Shown here: positions 16,889 to 27,900 of the stretch, piece by piece | How the letters are laid out: each line of letters starts with the position of its first letter | Position numbering within the stretch: the stretch's first letter is position 1 | Assembly (NCBI RefSeq): GCF_014648475.1 | Contig: NZ_BMRE01000040.1 | Coordinates: forward strand, 206-64,205 | Direction: 5' to 3' | Length of the DNA: 64,000 nucleotides | DNA from: Lentzea flava | GTDB lineage: Bacteria > Actinomycetota > Actinomycetes > Mycobacteriales > Pseudonocardiaceae | Program-made: the position numbers and the translations under genes | Notes under the pieces: model-generated | Seen by the model: the letters and a program-made list of their open reading frames with translations, nothing else | Databases searched by the model: none | Told to the model about the DNA's origin: nothing

Positions 16889-17958
16889 GCGGCACCTCCG
16901 ACAGTTCCGAGCTCACGGCCGACGCGACGCTGTTCCGCGGCGAGCTCGACGCGGCGCACCACCTCGTACGCGACGACGACCGACAGGACGATCGAGCCCT
17001 GCATGATGGTGACGATCTCCCTCGGCACACCGACGTTGTCGAGCGCGAGACCCGACTTGTCCAGGAACGCCCACAGCAGCGCGCCGAACGCGATGCCACC
17101 GGGGTGGTTGCGGCCCAGCAGCGCGATCGCGATGCCGGAGAAACCGATGCCCGCGGTGAAGTTCAGGCTGAACGTGTGGTCGCGGCCGAGCATCTCCGGC
17201 AGGCCGATCAGGCCTGCGATGGCGCCGGAGAGCAACATCGACACCAGGACCATCTTCTTGGCGTTGACGCCACCGGCCGACGCGGCGGTCGACGACTCAC
17301 CGGACGCCCGCAGCTCGAAGCCGAACCGGGTGCGGTTCATCATGATCCAGTAGCCGATGCCGAGCGCGACGGCCACGAACAGGAAGCCGAACATCGTGCC
17401 GGAACCGCCGAACGAGATGCCGGGCATCCAGCCGCTGGACGGGATCTCCGGCGTGCGGATGTTGTTGCCCCGCAGCTCACCGAAGACGTCGCGGCGGATC
17501 AGGTAGGCGGAGAAGCCGATCGCGAGGCCGTTCATCATGATCGTCGAGATGACCTCGTTCACGCCTCGGGTCACCTTGAGGATCGCGGGGATCGCGGCCC
17601 AGGCGGCACCGGCGAGCGCACCCACGATGATGATCACCAGCGTGTGGATGCCCGGCGGCAGCGCGATGGAGCCGCCGACGACCGCGGCGACGACGGCCGC
17701 CACGCGGTACTGGCCCTCGACACCGATGTTGAACAGGTTCATCTGGAACCCGATCGCCACCGCGAGCGCCGCGATGTAGTAGATGCCCGTCGAGTTGATG
17801 ATGTCGACGAGCGTCGTGCCCTTGCCGACCTGCGTCACCATCGCGCCGAACGCGCTGAGCGGGTTCGCGCCGGAGATCACGAGCGCCAGGCCGCACAGCA
17901 GCATCGAGAAGACGATCGCCAACGCGGGCGGCAGGAGTTTGCCGCGCAGGTTTCCCAT
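16885..17958 (-). CDS. Nucleoside ABC transporter permease (first subunit, YufP/NupP-like)
   Basis: A 357-aa membrane protein with about eight to ten hydrophobic helices. Motifs include FNIGVEGQYRVAAVVAAVVGG, RGVNEVISTIMMNGLAIGFS, FGFELRASGESSTAASAGGV and TAGIGFSGIAIALLGRNHPGG, the usual signatures of the sugar/nucleoside permease family. The start overlaps the ATPase stop by 1 nt and the stop overlaps the next permease by 4 nt. With its partner it forms the heterodimeric membrane channel of the importer. Confidence 0.93.
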   Translation of the reverse strand: MGNLRGKLLPPALAIVFSMLLCGLALVISGANPLSAFGAMVTQVGKGTTLVDIINSTGIYYIAALAVAIGFQMNLFNIGVEGQYRVAAVVAAVVGGSIALPPGIHTLVIIIVGALAGAAWAAIPAILKVTRGVNEVISTIMMNGLAIGFSAYLIRRDVFGELRGNNIRTPEIPSSGWMPGISFGGSGTMFGFLFVAVALGIGYWIMMNRTRFGFELRASGESSTAASAGGVNAKKMVLVSMLLSGAIAGLIGLPEMLGRDHTFSLNFTAGIGFSGIAIALLGRNHPGGIAFGALLWAFLDKSGLALDNVGVPREIVTIMQGSIVLSVVVAYEVVRRVELAAEQRRVGRELGTVGGAA

Positions 17959-19538
17959 CAGTTCTCGCCTTCCTCAACCACCGCGGTCTCGTGCACCGCC
18001 GCGCTCGTGCTGCCCGCACCCGTCATGGCACTGCCGAGGTCCTCTGGCGTGACGGTGTTCGGGTCGGCGTCGGCCACCAGGCGGCCGCGCAGCATGACCT
18101 TGATCGTGTCCGAGAGGCCGATCAGCTCGTCCAGGTCGGCGGAGATCAACAGGACGGCGAGACCCGCGGCGCGGGCGCGCTTGATCTCGTCCCAGATCAA
18201 CGCCTGCGCGCCGACGTCGACGCCTCGGGTCGGGTGCGAGGCGATGAGCAGCACCGGGTTGCCGGACAGTTCGCGTCCGACCACGAGCTTCTGCTGGTTG
18301 CCACCGGACAGCGCGGCCGCGGGCACGTCGATGCCCGGCGTGCGGACGTCGAACTCGCTGACGATCCGCTCGGTGTCCTTCTTGGCCCCGTCGGTGTCGA
18401 GCCAGATGCCCTTGGCCGCGGGCTTGCGCGTCTGGTAGCCGAGAATCCGGTTGTACCAAAGGGGTTGCGTGAGCAGCAGGCCGTGCCGGTGGCGGTCCTC
18501 CGGCACATAACCGATGCCCGCCTCGCGCCGCGCGAGCGTGCCCAGCTTCGTGAGGTCCTTGTCCAGCAACGTGATCGTGCCGCTGCCGGCCTTGCGCATG
18601 CCCATGATCGTCTCGACGAGCTCGGTCTGGCCGTTGCCCTCGACACCGGCGATGCCGACGACCTCGCCGGAACGGACCACCAGGTCCACGTCGTCGAGAA
18701 TCGGCCGTGAGCCGTCCGGCGTCATCAGCTTCAGGCCCTTGACGTCCAGCACGACCTTGTCGGTGACGGTGGACTCGCGGGTCTCCGGGCTGGGGAGCTC
18801 GCTGCCGACCATCATCTCGGCGAGCTGGCGCGACGAGACCGTCTTCGGGTCCGCGCTGCCCACGGTCGTGCCGCGGCGGATCACCGTGACCGAGTCCGCG
18901 ATCGCGCGGACCTCGTCGAGCTTGTGCGAGATGAACAGGAACGTGTAGCCCTGCTCCTGCATGCCGCGGACGGTGTCGAAGAGCTCGTTGACCTCCTGCG
19001 GCACGAGCACGGCGGTCGGCTCGTCCAGGATGATCACCTTGGCGCCGCGGTAGAGCACCTTGAGGATCTCGACGCGCTGGCGGTCCGCGACACCGAGCTG
19101 CTCGACCAGCACGCCGGGGTCGACGTTGAGCCCGGTGCGGCCGGAGAGCTCGATGATGCGCTTGCGGGCCTTCTGGCCGATGCCGTGCAGCGCCTCGGCG
19201 CCCAGGACCACGTTCTCCTGGACGGTGAGGTTGTCGGCGAGCATGAAGTGCTGGTGCACCATGCCGATGCCGGCCTTGATGGCGTCGGACGGCGTGCGGA
19301 AGCGCACCTGCTCGCCGTTGACCTCGATGGTGCCCTCGTCCGGCGCCTGCATGCCGTAGAGGATCTTCATCAGGGTGGACTTGCCCGCGCCGTTCTCACC
19401 GCACAGGGCATGTACCTCGCCGCGGCGGACGGTCAGGTGGACGTCGCTGTTGGCGACGACACCGGGGAATCGCTTGGTGATGCCGGTGAGCACCACCGCG
19501 GGTGGATCGTCCGTCCGTACGGACGTGGAACTGCTCAT
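17958..19538 (-). CDS. Nucleoside ABC transporter ATPase (double NBD, YufO/NupO-like)
   Basis: The 526-aa protein has two fused nucleotide-binding domains. The first has Walker A CGENGAGKSTLM and Walker B KVIILDEPTAVL. The second has a degenerate Walker A (GVEGNGQTELVE) and signature LSGGNQQKLVVGREL, as in ribose/galactose/nucleoside ATPases (RbsA, MglA, YufO). It energises uptake through the two permeases. The start lies 80 bp downstream of the lipoprotein stop, and all following genes overlap, so it belongs to the same operon. Confidence 0.95.
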   Translation of the reverse strand: MSSSTSVRTDDPPAVVLTGITKRFPGVVANSDVHLTVRRGEVHALCGENGAGKSTLMKILYGMQAPDEGTIEVNGEQVRFRTPSDAIKAGIGMVHQHFMLADNLTVQENVVLGAEALHGIGQKARKRIIELSGRTGLNVDPGVLVEQLGVADRQRVEILKVLYRGAKVIILDEPTAVLVPQEVNELFDTVRGMQEQGYTFLFISHKLDEVRAIADSVTVIRRGTTVGSADPKTVSSRQLAEMMVGSELPSPETRESTVTDKVVLDVKGLKLMTPDGSRPILDDVDLVVRSGEVVGIAGVEGNGQTELVETIMGMRKAGSGTITLLDKDLTKLGTLARREAGIGYVPEDRHRHGLLLTQPLWYNRILGYQTRKPAAKGIWLDTDGAKKDTERIVSEFDVRTPGIDVPAAALSGGNQQKLVVGRELSGNPVLLIASHPTRGVDVGAQALIWDEIKRARAAGLAVLLISADLDELIGLSDTIKVMLRGRLVADADPNTVTPEDLGSAMTGAGSTSAAVHETAVVEEGEN

Positions 19539-19618
19539 CGTCGAGGCTCCTCATACGACGCACCAGGCCCTGTGAGGGCAGATCCTCACAGGGCCCGGCG
19601 TGTGCTTTGGCTAGCGGA

Positions 19619-20764
19619 CTACGGCTTGTCCGCGACCTTGATCTTGCCCTCGATGATCTGGGCCTTGTAGCCCTCGAGGATGCCCTGCAGCTTCGCGTCG
19701 ATCTTGCCACCCGAGGTGGCGTAGCCGACACCGTTCACCTTCAGGTCGAAGACCTTCGGCAGCGACGCGAGGTCGTTCTTGGCGACGGCCTTCACGAAGT
19801 CGTACACCGCGACGTCGACGCGCTTGAGCATCGAGGAGACGATGACGTCCTTGGTGTCCGCGACGGTCGCCTGGTTGTACTGGTCGGAGTCGACACCGAT
19901 CGCCAGCACGCCTGCCTGCTTGGCGGCCGAGAAGATGCCCTTACCGGACGCACCCGCGGCCTGGTAGATCACGTCGGCGCCCTTGTCGATCTGGCCCTTC
20001 GCGGCCTCCTGGCCCTTCGGCGCGTCCTGGAAGCCCGTGAAGTCACCGGCCGGGGTGATGTACTTCTTCTCGATCTGGATCTTCGGCGCGGCGGCCTTGG
20101 CACCCTGGACGTAGCCGGCCTCGAACTTCTGGATCAGCGGGATCTCGACACCGCCGACGAAGCCCACGTGGCACTTCTTGCTCTGGTACGCGGCGATGAC
20201 ACCGGCCAGGAAGGAACCCTCGTGCTCGGCGAACGTCAGCGGCGTGACGTTGGCAGCGCCCTCGACGGCCGCGTCGACCAGGCCGAACTTGACGTTCGGG
20301 AACTCCGCGGCGACGAGCTTCATCGACTCGCCGTAGGCGAAGCCGACACCGATGATCGGGTTGAAGCCCTCGGCGGCCAGCTGGCGCAGACGGGTCTGCT
20401 TGGAGGACTCGTCCTCGTTCGGCGCAGCGGAGAGCTCCTTGGTGTTCTCCTTCTTGATGCCGAAGTCGGCGAGGGCCTTGTCCAGACCGGCGGCGGCGGA
20501 GTCGTTGAACGACGCGTCGCCACGGCCACCGATGTCGTAGGCCAGGCCGACCTTCAGCGCGCTTCCGTCCACCTTCTCACCGGCGGCGCTGCTGGTGTTC
20601 GAGGTGGCAGGCGCTGTGGGAGGCGTGGCGAACTCGCAGGCGGCACCACTGCCGGTGTTCGAGTTGTTGCTACCGCCACCCGAGTCCTTCGCGCAGGCGG
20701 CCATAGTCATCACGCTGGTGAGCGCGATCGCGGCGACCGCGACGCCACGCATACGACGACGCAC
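19619..20764 (-). CDS. BMP-family substrate-binding lipoprotein
   Basis: The 381-aa exported lipoprotein has a signal peptide ending in a lipobox TMAAC followed by a Gly/Ser/Asn-rich tether. The mature part is a BMP/PnrA-like periplasmic-binding domain: LKVGLAYDIGGRGDASFNDSA, GFNPIIGVGFAYGESMK, FAEHEGSFLAGVIAAYQSKK, HVGFVGGVEIPLIQKFEAGY and VIYQAAGASGKGIF. The GTG at 20764 sits 7 nt after GGAGGAG. BMP proteins bind purine or pyrimidine nucleosides, which agrees with the operon. An 18-bp inverted repeat lies in the leader, 27-44 bp before the start. Confidence 0.94.
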   Translation of the reverse strand: MRRRMRGVAVAAIALTSVMTMAACAKDSGGGSNNSNTGSGAACEFATPPTAPATSNTSSAAGEKVDGSALKVGLAYDIGGRGDASFNDSAAAGLDKALADFGIKKENTKELSAAPNEDESSKQTRLRQLAAEGFNPIIGVGFAYGESMKLVAAEFPNVKFGLVDAAVEGAANVTPLTFAEHEGSFLAGVIAAYQSKKCHVGFVGGVEIPLIQKFEAGYVQGAKAAAPKIQIEKKYITPAGDFTGFQDAPKGQEAAKGQIDKGADVIYQAAGASGKGIFSAAKQAGVLAIGVDSDQYNQATVADTKDVIVSSMLKRVDVAVYDFVKAVAKNDLASLPKVFDLKVNGVGYATSGGKIDAKLQGILEGYKAQIIEGKIKVADKP

Positions 20765-20790
20765 GGCTCGTCTCCTCCCTGAGGTTCCTC

Positions 20791-20808
20791 CCCAACGACC
20801 TCGTTGGG
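20791..20808. promoter_or_regulatory. 18-bp inverted repeat before the nucleoside operon
   Basis: CCCAACGA and TCGTTGGG are perfect 8-bp arms separated by CC. The element is 27-44 bp upstream of the lipoprotein start codon, where a repressor operator or leader hairpin would act. The binding protein is unknown; a GntR or LacI regulator of nucleoside use is an inference. Confidence 0.45.
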
Positions 20809-20914
20809 TTCTAGACGGCGCACCGTACCTCTTAGTAACCAACACTGTTGCGGCGAGCACCTACAAAGACCCCTATCGGTTACTCATTCGACGCATTGGC
20901 CCCACCTGTGGTGA

Positions 20915-21067
20915 TCACTCGTGTTCGGCGCGTGGTGAAACGTCCTCTTCGGCCGCTTCAACGCACTGATCGTCGTCCAAACGGCGCAGTTCCGCGCGCT
21001 GGGCCCAGCGCTCCAGTGCCGACGACACTCCCGCCACCGGCCCTCCCGGCAGCAGATTCCTCCCCAT
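20915..21067 (-). CDS. Possible 50-aa small protein upstream of sdhC
   Basis: The 672-bp gap 20765-21436 has no recognised gene. Within it this frame gives a 50-residue peptide ending RAELRRLDDDQCVEAAEEDV..., with charged, protein-like composition and mostly G/C third positions; the frame stays open upstream to 21271. There is no good ribosome site and no family was recognised. It may be a real short gene read toward the nucleoside operon or chance. The rest of the gap holds the leader of that operon and the sdh promoter region, where I saw no clear promoter boxes. Confidence 0.25.
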   Translation of the reverse strand: MGRNLLPGGPVAGVSSALERWAQRAELRRLDDDQCVEAAEEDVSPRAEHE

Positions 21068-21436
21068 GCGGCCCAGGATGCGGCATCGCTGACCTCGGCG
21101 TTCGTAGTTCGGCGAAGTTTCTCGGCGCGACGGTGAACCGTTCGCGGTCCCCCCGTCGTGTAGGGGGTGGCAAGTGCCCTTGCCGACGACGGCGGCCCGG
21201 ACCAAGGCGGAGGTCCGGCCGCCGTCCTCCGTTTCCCGGTACGCGCGCGCCATTTGTGGCGTGGACCGCATTTCGGGATCGATAAAGACCGCTTGGCCGA
21301 TCGACAGCGTGTCTCATCGATCACAGAGCGGGTGCGCCTGCTGGGTCGGGTCCAACGTGCGGGACTAGGATTTTCCGGTCATGGTCGGCATGAACTGTTC
21401 ACCGACCACCACCACTGACGTTGGAGGCCTCGGCGC

Positions 21437-21859
21437 ATGACCAGCGCAGGCGCACCCGAGCGTTCGGGCACCACCCGAGGGGGTGGGACGCTCTACCGCG
21501 GTGATCTGGGCATGTGGTCCTGGGTCGCCCACCGGATCACCGGTGTCCTCACGTTCTTCTTCCTGTTCACCCACGTGCTCGACACCGCACTGGTGCGGGT
21601 GTCACCGAACGCGTACGACGCGGTGATCGAGACCTACAAGAACCCGGTCGTGAACCTCTTCGAGGTCGGCCTCGTCGGCGCGGTGCTCTACCACGCGCTG
21701 AACGGCATCCGGGTCATGCTGGTCGACTTCTGGGAGAAGGGCGCCAAGTACCAGCGGGTCATGCTCTGGACCGTGCTGGCCGTCTGGGTCGTCGTCATGA
21801 TCCCCGGCTTCTACTTCATGATGGAGCGCACGATCTCCGAGCTGGTTGGGGGTCACTGA
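21437..21859 (+). CDS. sdhC: Succinate dehydrogenase cytochrome b556 subunit
   Basis: This 140-aa membrane anchor subunit of complex II has three hydrophobic helices. Recognisable features are the N-terminal GTLYRGDLGMWSWVAHRITG segment with the conserved W-x-x-H-R-I-T-G, FTHVLDTALV (possible haem histidine) and LYHALNGIRVMLVDFW. It opens the sdhCDAB operon, which oxidises succinate and passes electrons to menaquinone. The ATG follows TTGGAGG. The next gene starts 2 nt after its stop. Confidence 0.95.
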   Translation: MTSAGAPERSGTTRGGGTLYRGDLGMWSWVAHRITGVLTFFFLFTHVLDTALVRVSPNAYDAVIETYKNPVVNLFEVGLVGAVLYHALNGIRVMLVDFWEKGAKYQRVMLWTVLAVWVVVMIPGFYFMMERTISELVGGH

Positions 21860-21861
21860 CC

Positions 21862-22269
21862 ATGTCTCTCGCACTCGACAAGCCCCGCCAGCCGCGCCGT
21901 CCCGCGGCCCGTCGCAGCAACGGCGAGCTCTACAGCTGGCTGTTCATGCGCCTCTCCGGCCTGCTGCTCGTGGTCCTGGTCCTGGGCCACCTGTTCATCA
22001 TGAACATCCTCGACGGCGGTGTGCACCGCATCAACTTCGGTTTCGTCGCCGGCCGCTGGGCGTCCCCGTTCTGGCAGTTCTGGGACCTCGCGATGCTCTG
22101 GCTCGCGCAGATCCACGGCGGCAACGGCGTGCGGACGGTCATCAACGACTACGCCCGCAAGGACTCCACCCGGTTCTGGTTGAAGATGCTGCTCTACGTC
22201 TCGATGGTGCTGATCGTCTCGCTCGGCACGTTCGTGATCTTCACCTTCGACCCGAACATCTCGAACTGA
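21862..22269 (+). CDS. sdhD: Succinate dehydrogenase membrane anchor subunit
   Basis: A 135-aa protein with three transmembrane helices. It has a basic N-terminus, ELYSWLFMRLSGLLLVVLVLGH with a conserved histidine, WDLAMLWLAQIHGGNGVRTV and a last helix near the C-terminus. These match actinobacterial SdhD. It pairs with SdhC to hold the haem and quinone site. ATG at 21862 lies 2 nt after the sdhC stop. Confidence 0.94.
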   Translation: MSLALDKPRQPRRPAARRSNGELYSWLFMRLSGLLLVVLVLGHLFIMNILDGGVHRINFGFVAGRWASPFWQFWDLAMLWLAQIHGGNGVRTVINDYARKDSTRFWLKMLLYVSMVLIVSLGTFVIFTFDPNISN

Positions 22270-22291
22270 CCCGCGCGGGGAGCCCACCACA

Positions 22292-24042
<1,751 letters not shown>

Positions 24043-24043
<1 letters not shown>

Positions 24044-24825
24044 TGACCGCCACCGCTGAAACCACCACTGGCTCGCGCGGTTCCCAGCCGCCGGTTCCGG
24101 ACGGCGCTGTCACGGTCACCGTCAAGATCCGCCGGTTCAACCCGGAGTTCGACGACGAGCCGCGCTGGGACTCGTTCGACATCCCCGCGCTCCCTTCGGA
24201 CCGCGTGCTGAACCTCCTCCACTACATCAAGTGGTACGTGGACGGCACGCTGACGTTCCGCCGCTCCTGCGCGCACGGCATCTGCGGCTCCGACGCCATG
24301 CGCATCAACGGCGTCAACCGCCTGGCGTGCAAGGTCCTGCTGAAGGACCTGCTGGAGAAGGGCGGCAAGCAGACCACGATCACCATCGAGCCCATCAAGG
24401 GCCTGCCGGTGAACAAGGACCTGCTCGTCGACATGGAGCCGTTCTTCGAGGCGTTCCGCGCCGTCAAGCCGTACCTCGTGACGTACGGCAACGAGCCGAC
24501 GCGCGAGCGGATCCAGTCCGTCGCCGACCGCGAGCGCTTCGACGACACGACGAAGTGCATCCTGTGCGCCTGCTGCACCACGTCGTGCCCGGTGTACTGG
24601 ACCGAGGGCTCGTACTTCGGCCCCGCCGCGATCGTCAACGCGCACCGGTTCATCTTCGACTCGCGTGACGAGGGCGCTGAGGAGCGGCTCGACATCCTCA
24701 ACGACATCGACGGCGTGTGGCGGTGCCGGACCACGTTCAACTGCACCGACGCCTGCCCGCGTGGCATCCAGGTCACCAAGGCGATCCAGGAAGTGAAGCG
24801 CGCGCTGCTGTTCAAGCGCGTCTGA
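24043..24825 (+). CDS. sdhB: Succinate dehydrogenase iron-sulfur subunit
   Basis: The 260-aa protein carries three Fe-S clusters. The [2Fe-2S] region reads CAHGICGSDAMRINGVNRLAC, with Asp at the position that is Cys or Asp in other enzymes. The [4Fe-4S] and [3Fe-4S] ligands are in CILCACCTTSCPVYW and CTDACPRGI. It passes electrons from SdhA to the membrane anchors. A terminator follows 14 bp after the stop, closing the operon. Confidence 0.98.
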
Positions 24826-24839
24826 TCTCTCTGTTTCCG

Positions 24840-24880
24840 AAGCGCCGCGTTCCGTTCGGACGCGGCGCTTTGCTTTGGCG
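24840..24880 (+). terminator. Rho-independent terminator of sdhCDAB
   Basis: A perfect 11-bp stem (24840-24850 with 24860-24870, 9-nt loop) is followed by a T-rich tail. Confidence 0.85.
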
Positions 24881-24922
24881 TGGTAAGTCTGTCCGGACCC
24901 GCACGACCGGACGGAGCCCACG

Positions 24923-27900
24923 TTGACGAAGCAGACAACCGCTGCGGCGGCAGTCACCGTGGTGAGCATTGCCGTCGCCATCGTCGTGAACCTGCTGACG
25001 TCGGGGTGGAGCTGGACGTTCTTCGTGCTGCTGGCGGTGCTGGCCGCCGTCTGGGTCGCGCTGGCGGTGTGGCAGGTCTCGGCGGGCCGCATCAAGCCCC
25101 TCGGCGCGCCTGCGGCGACCTCTGCCGGCGGAATCGTCGCCCGGCCGGAACTCTCCGGCCGGATCGTCCGGCTGCTGCTGGGCTCCGGAACGCGCAAGGT
25201 CGCCATCACCACCGGGCTCTGGGGCGCCGGCGGTTTCGGCAAGACCACTCTCGCGGCGGAGGTCTGCGAGAACCCGGAGATCAAGGCGGCGTTCGGCGCG
25301 AACATCTGGTGGGTCACCGTCGGCCAGGAGGTGCGCGGCGCCGCGCTCGCCGACACGATCAACGACGTCATCAAGCGCATCGACGGCCAGAGCCCCGGCC
25401 TCACCCGGCCGGAGCAGGCGGGCATGCACCTGGGCGCGCTGCTGAAGGAGCGCGGCCGCTCCCTGCTCGTCGTCGACGACGTCTGGTCCGCGGAGCAGCT
25501 GCGCCCGTTCCTCGACGCGGGCCGCGGCTGCACGCTGCTGGTGACCACCCGGTTCCCGGACGTCCTGCCGGGCGATGCGGAACCCGTCGAGGTCAACGAG
25601 ATGCGCCCGGATCAGGCGAGCGCGCTGGTGAACAGCGGCCTCGCCGGACTGCCCGACTCCGTCAGGGACGGCCTGCTGGACATCACCGGCCGGTGGCCGC
25701 TCGCCCTCAGCCTGGCCAACGCCGCCCTGCGCCGAGCGGACCGCACCGGCGCCGACGTGGTCGAGACCGCGCGAAAACTGTTGCAGCGCCTGCAGGAAGA
25801 GGGTCCGGCCGCGCTCGACGTCACCGACGCGGACCGCCGGGACCGCACCGTCGCGGCCACCCTCGAATCCTCGCTGAGCCTGCTCGGCGAACGGCGCGAC
25901 CGCGTCGTCGAACTGGCGATCTTCCCCGAGGACACCGACATCCCGCGGGACCTGATCGCGTTGCTCTGGCACCGCACCGCCGGTCTGTCGTCCGACGAGA
26001 CCGACCTGCTGTGCCAGGAGATCGTCGACCTCTCGCTGGCGACCGGTCTGCACCGCGTGCGCCTGCACGACGTCATCCGCTCGTACCTGCGCCACGAGTG
26101 CGGGCTCGACCGCCTCACCGCACTGCACAACACGTTCCTCGACGGTGTCGCCGCAACGCTTCCAGGCGACGGGTGGTGGCAGCTTCCTGGCGAGCAGGAA
26201 CACCTGTGGCGCACGCTCGCCTACCACCTCACCGGTGCGCAGCGGACCGAGGAGCTGGCCGAGCTGGTGGAGACGCCTGCCTGGCTCATCGGCAAGTTGC
26301 GCAGGCTCGGCCCGGTCGCGGTCGCCGAGGACGTCGCCCTCGTCGACAACGAACACAGCCGTGAGCTCACCCGGTTCCTCGACCAGCTGGGGCACACACT
26401 CACCCCGACCGTTCCCGAACACGCAGTGGTCAACGCCTTGGCGCATCGGCTGGTGCGGTATCCGGCACTGAAGAAGCTGCGGGAAGCGGCGATCGCCGAA
26501 ACACGAGAATTGCCTCGGCTGGTTCCGCGCGAGCCGATGCCGGACCTGCCGGATCCGGCGCTGAACCGAGTGCTCGTCGGACACGACGACGAGGTCAAGG
26601 GATGCGCGTTCGCGCCCACGGGGAAGTGGCTCGCCACAGTCAGCGACGACGACACGATTCGTGTGTGGGACCCGAGCAGCGGCCGCTTGTTGCAGATCAT
26701 CAGCAGCGACGAACCGCTGTACGGCAACTGTGTTCTGTCACCGGACGGCAAGTGGCTCGCGGTCGAGGGTGTCCGCGCGCTGGTCCACGTTTTCGACACC
26801 AGCTCGTGGACGGTGCACACCGTCATCGACAGCCACGGCTCCGTGTGGTGCTTCGCCTTCATGGAGGAAAGCCGCACGCTGGTCACGGTCAACAATCGGA
26901 AGCAGCTGATCGTGTGGGACGTGGTCACCGGGAAGCAGCTGCGAAAGTTCAAGATCGAGAACGACCTCGACCACTGTGCTGCCTTGACCGGTACCACGCT
27001 GCTCGGCATCGACGGCAGCGGCGTGCATCTGTTCGACACGGACACCGGCGAGCTGGTGACGCCCGTCGAGCTGCCGACGGGCTACTGGGCCGGAATGGCG
27101 GTCGACCCCACCCACCGGTGGATGGCGCTGGTCGACGGCACCGGTCTCACGGTGCGCGATCTGACCGCGCCCGGTCAGTCCGCACTCGTGCTGCGGCATC
27201 AGACAGATCTGACGACGGCTGCGTTCTCCCCTCGTGGTGACTTGCTCGCCACCGCCGACGACCGAGGCATGATCTCCATCTGGAGCGTCGCCGAGTGGCG
27301 TCTGCTCGGCCAGGTGGCCGCGCACGGTTCTATGATCAATTCCCTGGCTTTCTCCCCTGACGGCTCCGTGCTCGTGTCAACCAGTGACGACAGGACAGCA
27401 CGACTGTGGGATCCATCGCTCGCGTCAGAACAGACACAACAACACACTGCCGCGTCCGCCTGTGCAGCCGCGCCCGACGGCTCGTGGCTCGCGGTCGCGA
27501 CGCCGAGAACCACACGCATCCACAGCTCCGATCTCGCGGAGCCCGTGCTCGAACTCGAGTTCGCCGCCGGCGCCGGCGCTCTCATGTCCCTTCACGGCGG
27601 CAGCATGTTGCTGGTGAAGAAGTACAGCAGCATCCACCTCCTCGATGAGAGTGATTGGCTGGCTGGCCGAGCACTGGAGAACCCTCGCGGCCACATGCTC
27701 ACGTCAGCCACCGCCGGCGGTTCGTTCGTCTGCGCGGTCGACTCCTCCGGACAGGCACTGCTCTGGGACACGGCCATCTGGGGTCGTCCCATCTTCGTCG
27801 TGCTCGACGACAACTCGGTGCGAATCTCCTTGCGGCCACCGGCGGAGAACCAACGCAGGTCTCGTCAACGCCGGAAGGGATCGACCACGGGAAGGATCGT

